A stretch of 8,410 bases of DNA. Source: Methylococcaceae bacterium. Its GTDB lineage: Bacteria > Pseudomonadota > Gammaproteobacteria > Methylococcales > Methylomonadaceae. The stretch is taken from contig DPKY01000162.1 in NCBI GenBank assembly GCA_003542275.1, positions 1 through 8,410 of the forward strand. Reading direction: 5' to 3'. A model generated the notes under the pieces. The model made no database searches and had not been told where the DNA came from. It saw only the letters and a program-made list of their open reading frames with translations. The translations under genes and the position numbers were made by a program. Shown here in pieces: positions 4,955-8,410 of this stretch; position 1 is the first letter of the stretch; every line of letters starts with the position of its first letter.

Positions 4955-5662
4955 ATGTCCAAAAGAGTGTTATTACCGCTTCTCCTTTTTTCAGTGCTGT
5001 TTAGTGCTTGTTCAACGTATAAAAGTGAGCCTTTCCCAACGCCGACAATGAGCAACTTGCCCGCCGTAGCGATTGAATTTGAAACGGTTATCACAAAAGC
5101 AGATAAAAACGAGAGCCATTATCGTTGGTATTTTTGGCGAGCAGAGAATCAAGTGGAAATACGCAATCCTCAAGATAATACCAGCGAAGTCTGGACAAAA
5201 TTGGCTAATGGTCAAGTGGAATATGCCAGCGTTTTTCATGACGCAAAGCAATCGATTGATTATGATGCGGTGGATTTAGACATGATTGGCGAAACACCGG
5301 ATTGGACAAAAATAACGCTTTTGTTTGGTTCAGACATGATGGCGACACTGCTCTCTGATAGCGATGAAACGGTGCTCAATCAAAAAGCGGTGCATTACAA
5401 AACTAATTTGCCCAAGACGGTTTTTGAAGTAACGTGGCTACCTCAACAGCAAGTTCCCGCCATGATAAAACGCGAAGAAAACGGACAAACCATTACGACA
5501 AAAATACGCGCATTGGAAACTACCAATAAGCCAATGTGGTCAAATCCTAATGCAGAGGATTATTATCATACGGTTTTTGCGGATATTGGCGATAAAGAGA
5601 GCGACCCGTTTATCAAATCTATTTTGCACAAGCTCAAAGGCTCACATCACGAAGAATCATGA
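4955..5662 (+). CDS. Putative lipoprotein of unknown function
   Basis: A 235-residue protein starting with a lipoprotein signal: Lys/Arg at 3-4, a hydrophobic stretch at 5-16, and the lipobox-like FSAC ending at Cys19. Cys19 would be the lipidated residue after cleavage by signal peptidase II; Phe at -3 is less usual than Leu. The following Ser20 favours sorting to the outer membrane under the E. coli +2 rule. The mature part has alternating polar and aromatic strands (HYRWYFWRAENQVEIRN, then EVTWLPQQQVPAMIKRE) and looks beta-rich, somewhat like LolA/LolB-type lipoprotein-carrier folds, but I do not recognise a family. AAGGA (4941-4945) lies 9 nt before the ATG. No promoter is obvious in the 99 bp after phoA, so it may depend on read-through of the phoA terminator. 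It converges on the beta-barrel gene with 11 bp between stops. Confidence 0.7.
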   Translation: MSKRVLLPLLLFSVLFSACSTYKSEPFPTPTMSNLPAVAIEFETVITKADKNESHYRWYFWRAENQVEIRNPQDNTSEVWTKLANGQVEYASVFHDAKQSIDYDAVDLDMIGETPDWTKITLLFGSDMMATLLSDSDETVLNQKAVHYKTNLPKTVFEVTWLPQQQVPAMIKREENGQTITTKIRALETTNKPMWSNPNAEDYYHTVFADIGDKESDPFIKSILHKLKGSHHEES

Positions 5663-5673
5663 GCTAAAAATGA

Positions 5674-6450
5674 CTAAAATTGATAGCCTAACGTGCCGCC
5701 AACGCCAAATGTTGGGCTGATATCGGCTAAACCTTTGTAAGTATGCAGTTGCGCATACCAAGAAGGGGACAGTTGATAAGAACCGTATAGGGTGATTTCC
5801 ATTTGGTCACTCATGCTTGAATAAACGGATTGCTTAATGTCAAAGAGCGCACCCAGCGATGCGGCAGTGGAGGGTTGATAGATAATGCCCGCTGAAGCAC
5901 TAACGGTGTTGCGATAGTGAATACCTTGTGGATTACCCACCCATTTGTAGCCCGCCTCGAGCATGAGGGTAACGTCGTTGAGATTTTGATACACATATAA
6001 CTGGGTAGATTCATCGAGTTCACCTGTCCCCAAGCCTGCGCGATGACTGGCTGTTGGAATTTTGAGTTTACAGCCCAGATCCATTGCAAAACCTAACGTC
6101 GCATTGCTGTAAAGTTGATATATGCCGTTAAGTACGATGTCGCCCACGCCTTGCGTTTCACGGTATTGGGTAGCGGTGGTGCTTGGGGTTGTGACGGTGG
6201 AATCTGATGACACAGAGGTATTGCTTGGGCCAGAGAGAATGAGATAGGGGAGGTCGATGCGAAGCGATGTGTCCCCTTTGATGTATTTGGCAAAAATACT
6301 GATGCTGGTCATTGTCGTGAGCGTGGACGCGCCGTAATAGCCTTCGCTGTAATCGGTACTCACCCCCGTTTTTATCTTGTCATCACCAAAGACACAAGCG
6401 GTCAGCGCAAAAAATAACAGACCCATTCGACCCATAAACTGAAAATTCAT
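5674..6450 (-). CDS. Outer-membrane beta-barrel protein
   Basis: A 258-residue exported protein. Alternating hydrophobic and polar strands fill the sequence (TLGFAMDLGCKLKIP, LMLEAGYKWVG, EITLYGSYQLSPSWYAQLHTYK). The chain ends in YQF, the aromatic C-terminal signature recognised by the Bam machinery. QGVGDIVLNGIYQL (100-113) resembles the GxGD strand of the barrel family annotated as putative MetA-pathway of phenol degradation or transporter (PF13557), which is my best guess. A Ser/Thr-rich loop lies at about 73-95. The N-terminus has a hydrophobic signal and also a good lipobox, LTAC ending at Cys19, so a lipid-anchored form cannot be excluded; otherwise cleavage after FG at residue 22 is plausible. 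GAGG lies 4 nt before the ATG. The start is 21 bp after the DUF5666 stop, so it is probably the third gene of that operon. Substrate unknown. Confidence 0.7.
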   Translation of the reverse strand: MNFQFMGRMGLLFFALTACVFGDDKIKTGVSTDYSEGYYGASTLTTMTSISIFAKYIKGDTSLRIDLPYLILSGPSNTSVSSDSTVTTPSTTATQYRETQGVGDIVLNGIYQLYSNATLGFAMDLGCKLKIPTASHRAGLGTGELDESTQLYVYQNLNDVTLMLEAGYKWVGNPQGIHYRNTVSASAGIIYQPSTAASLGALFDIKQSVYSSMSDQMEITLYGSYQLSPSWYAQLHTYKGLADISPTFGVGGTLGYQF

Positions 6451-6471
6451 TTCGCCTCAATCATGTTCATT

Positions 6472-7905
6472 TTAGCGACGCCGCGTGTGTATTTCTGGAC
6501 GCTCAATGTTTAAATGTAATAATACTGGCTTTTCAATACGTTGCACTTCAGGGCGATTGGCTTCCAAACGCAGTAAAGTGGGCTTGTCAATATCAATGCG
6601 ATTGATGTCGGGTCGACTCAATTCGGGGCGCGTCATGTCGTATTTTTCAATTTCAGGCCGAAGAATATCGGGTTTATTCATTTCGTGTTTTTCAATGTCA
6701 TGATGGCCTATTTCGAGCCGTTCAATGGCGGCGTTTTTTACCTCATGCTCTATTCTTTCCTCCCGCAAGGTTGAAGGCGCTGCTCTGGCGTGTTCGTCAA
6801 GATGATTGCCGTGATGGTTATGTTCCAAGGCGGGGGTGTTGGTTTGTAAATGATGCAAAACCATGGCGCCGTGACCCAATGGCTGCACCCACACGCCCAC
6901 ATATTGGCCGGTTTTGGGTGTCTTTGCATCGGTATTGTCTACTTTTACACGAAGGCCGTCGATATTGAGTAGCGTGTCACTGCCTTCTCTGACATGACCT
7001 TGCACGAGCAGGCGCTCCACATTTGAGGAAAACGCCCATCGTGGATTCTGCTCAAGGGCATCAACTTGCAAGACATTCTCTTTTAAAGTGCCTTGAATTC
7101 GCACTTCATCACCAATTTGCAGTGAAGCTATCTGTGCGGGCGGGCTAATGGATTGTTTGCCAATGTAAAATTGACCCGATGCAGCGTCTTTTTCTAAAGG
7201 GCCCGTTAAACTGAATTGCGTGATGTGTTGATCACTTTTCTCAACGCGCATCGCGTCAATATGGCCGTCATTTAAGCGATTTCCACTTACGGTGACGCTA
7301 TCACCCACTGCAATTTTCTCTAATGCCTCCGCTGGCAAATGTACCGTTTGCCCGAGTACGTAAAACGTATTATTGACTGTGTCAACAGCATTCACTTCGC
7401 CCTTTACTTCATTGAGAACGCGAATTTCATGAGCATAATAATTTTCTGTATCGCTATGTGCTAACACTGATACAGTTTGCCCCAGGGCCAAGCGATTTGA
7501 CGCGCTTGGCTGACCATCTTCGGTAATTGTTGTTGCCTCGTTGAAGTGAATTTCAATGCCGTTAACGCAAATACTGCCAAACCCAGAAATAATGCCAACA
7601 ATACCCGTGCCGCCAATACCTGAGCCGTCATTATTTGATTGTGCAAACAGAGGGCGCTCATTTAGCGGCGTCAGTCCGGTTCCGCCGATGCCTGATTCCC
7701 CTTCACCATTTAGCGTAGCAATAAGGGGGGATTTGAGTGGTTGAGCAAATCCTGTGCCGCCAATACCTGCGTCATTGTCGCTTGCTAATGCGACGACGGG
7801 GCTTTGTAGCCAATGTTTATTTTCACAGACATTTTCTGCTAAGACTGTGCTGGCGTGGCAGAGAAAAAGAAATCCAACTGATTTGACGACAAAAAGAGGT
7901 TTCAT
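6472..7905 (-). CDS. DUF5666-domain exported protein with pentad-repeat tail
   Basis: A 477-residue secreted protein. A signal peptide (residues 1-23, cleavage after VLA) is followed by three GIGGTG motifs (47-52, 72-77, 96-101). The third runs into GIVGIISGFGSICVNGIEIHF, the typical opening of DUF5666 proteins. About four DUF5666-like beta modules then follow (roughly 102-165, 166-223, 232-285, 298-352), with recurring LGQTV, VGDSVTVSG, IGDEVRIQG and GQYVGVWV segments. After a His-rich linker (361-372, HNHHGNHLDEH) the last 90 residues form a pentad repeat of the type x-R/K-P-D/E-I. The domain's function is not established; secretion and the barrel gene downstream suggest a periplasmic or cell-surface role. 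The ATG overlaps the stop of the upstream DUF6502 gene (ATGA, 4 bp) and has no strong ribosome site, indicating translational coupling. Confidence 0.8.
   Translation of the reverse strand: MKPLFVVKSVGFLFLCHASTVLAENVCENKHWLQSPVVALASDNDAGIGGTGFAQPLKSPLIATLNGEGESGIGGTGLTPLNERPLFAQSNNDGSGIGGTGIVGIISGFGSICVNGIEIHFNEATTITEDGQPSASNRLALGQTVSVLAHSDTENYYAHEIRVLNEVKGEVNAVDTVNNTFYVLGQTVHLPAEALEKIAVGDSVTVSGNRLNDGHIDAMRVEKSDQHITQFSLTGPLEKDAASGQFYIGKQSISPPAQIASLQIGDEVRIQGTLKENVLQVDALEQNPRWAFSSNVERLLVQGHVREGSDTLLNIDGLRVKVDNTDAKTPKTGQYVGVWVQPLGHGAMVLHHLQTNTPALEHNHHGNHLDEHARAAPSTLREERIEHEVKNAAIERLEIGHHDIEKHEMNKPDILRPEIEKYDMTRPELSRPDINRIDIDKPTLLRLEANRPEVQRIEKPVLLHLNIERPEIHTRRR
6487..6753 (-). repeat. Pentad-repeat region encoding the tail of the DUF5666 protein
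   Basis: Residues 385-473 have a hydrophobic residue at every fifth position: 389, 394, 399, 404 and so on without a break to 454 (position 449 is Ala). After an 8-residue step the pattern resumes at 462, 467 and 472. Typical units are NKPDI, LRPEI, TRPEL, SRPDI, NRPEV and ERPEI, so the consensus is x-R/K-P-D/E-I. The DNA repeats at 15-bp intervals but the copies have diverged, so it is an old, protein-level repeat. The alternating basic and acidic positions suggest salt bridges between turns of a regular solenoid, or an extended charged stalk. Confidence 0.75.
7603..7767 (-). repeat. Three GIGGTG repeats near the N-terminus of the DUF5666 protein
   Basis: GIGGTG occurs at residues 47-52, 72-77 and 96-101, spaced 25 and 24 residues apart, each preceded by Asp/Ala/Ser-Gly-type turns. 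In DNA this appears as three copies of a CCNGTGCCGCCAATACC-like stretch on the plus strand, spaced about 74 bp apart. Such glycine motifs before the first DUF5666 module are, to my knowledge, common in this family; the role is unknown. Confidence 0.7.
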
Positions 7906-8410
7906 GAGGATTTTTTAGGGAGTAGCGGGGCAACGGTATAAAAATACACCCCCAGTGTCATGCGGTGTTTCTGATTGCCTGGGGTGGTTTTTTTGAGTTC
8001 TTGTGCGCGTTTATTTACCGCTCGCAGAACGTCCATGCTCATGCGTTCTGCCATTTGCGCTAATTCTTCAACAGCTTGAGGACTAAGTCCATCAGAGTAA
8101 ACGCTACGCTCAAGAAAAGGCGGAGTTTCATCAAGGACATTGTGAACGGCGCTGGCAATGTGGTCGCGTACATTGCGCCCTAGATAGTACAGTTTTTCTT
8201 CCATGCCTTGTTGGGGAATAAAAGCCCCTGTGCGCAAATGAATAAAATCCTTCTCATCAATTTCAACAATACCCAGTCTGAGCCATTCATCAAGCACGAC
8301 GCGAGAGCGAATGTCTTTTGATTCTTCGGAAAATAAACGCTCAAAAGAAGGTGAGCCATCTGTTTGCGCTAATCGCGGCAACGCAATAGGATGTGCGCTG
8401 TCGTCTAAAT
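7902..8410 (-). CDS. DUF6502-family protein, C-terminal part
   Basis: The frame stays open to the right edge of the window, so the N-terminus is missing and the start lies beyond 8410; a TTG at 8379-8381 is an internal codon, not a start. About 169 residues are visible. They match the C-terminal two-thirds of DUF6502 proteins as I know them: ALPRLAQ followed by SFERLF, RVVLDEWLRLGIVEI (a winged-helix-like stretch), FIPQQGMEEKLYYLGRNVRDHIASAVHNVL, PPFLERSVYSDGLS, and a final MTLGVYFYT. There is no visible membrane segment, so it is probably cytoplasmic, perhaps DNA-binding, but no function is established. Its TGA overlaps the ATG of the DUF5666 gene, so the two are translationally coupled. To my recollection DUF6502 and DUF5666 genes are often neighbours, which supports a shared, unknown role. 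Confidence 0.8.
   Translation of the reverse strand, partial: LDDSAHPIALPRLAQTDGSPSFERLFSEESKDIRSRVVLDEWLRLGIVEIDEKDFIHLRTGAFIPQQGMEEKLYYLGRNVRDHIASAVHNVLDETPPFLERSVYSDGLSPQAVEELAQMAERMSMDVLRAVNKRAQELKKTTPGNQKHRMTLGVYFYTVAPLLPKKSS

Noticed and set aside
4707..5051. Plus-strand frame spanning the end of phoA, its terminator and the lipoprotein start
   Set aside because: It crosses a strong intrinsic terminator and overlaps two well-supported genes in another frame.
6485..6703. Plus-strand frame with a repeated SGR-type motif
   Set aside because: It is the opposite-strand shadow of the pentad repeats in the DUF5666 protein; the repetition comes from the 15-bp period of the real gene.

Overview
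The window is a moderately AT-rich stretch of a Gram-negative chromosome. It carries a lipoprotein, an outer-membrane beta-barrel and a periplasmic alkaline phosphatase. The SpeE, SixA-like, PhoA, DUF5666 and DUF6502 content fits a gammaproteobacterium, possibly a sulphur oxidiser of the Beggiatoa/Thiotrichales type. That placement is an impression from protein style, not a demonstrated assignment.

Layout. (1) Positions 1-1334, plus strand: the 3' end of a spermidine synthase gene, a SixA-like phosphohistidine phosphatase and a GNAT acetyltransferase, closely spaced. (2) Positions 1342-1968, minus strand: a PIN-like (predicted RNase) protein convergent with the GNAT gene. (3) Positions 1969-3223: a control region around a small unrecognised gene (2371-2874). 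(4) Positions 3224-4855: a complete secreted alkaline phosphatase (phoA) with its own terminator, then a putative lipoprotein gene (4955-5662). (5) Positions 5674-8410, minus strand: an apparent operon, in transcription order a DUF6502 protein (5' end off the window), a DUF5666 protein ending in an unusual pentad-repeat tail, and an outer-membrane beta-barrel protein.

The most striking content is in region 3. Four sites match the PhoB binding site (Pho box): two GTCA-type half-sites 11 bp apart, in each case followed after exactly 10 nt by a -10-like hexamer. This is the layout I recall for E. coli phoA. One site faces the PIN-like gene, one starts a structured leader that ends in an intrinsic terminator about 110 nt later, one sits just after the unknown gene and ends at another terminator about 140 nt later, and one (doubled, four half-sites in register) drives phoA. 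The region therefore looks like a phosphate-starvation island. It would couple a secreted phosphatase with a predicted ribonuclease, an unknown small protein and two candidate small RNAs (or one attenuated leader plus one small RNA). The Pho boxes and hairpins are read directly from sequence. Phosphate control, the transcripts and the joint function are inference.
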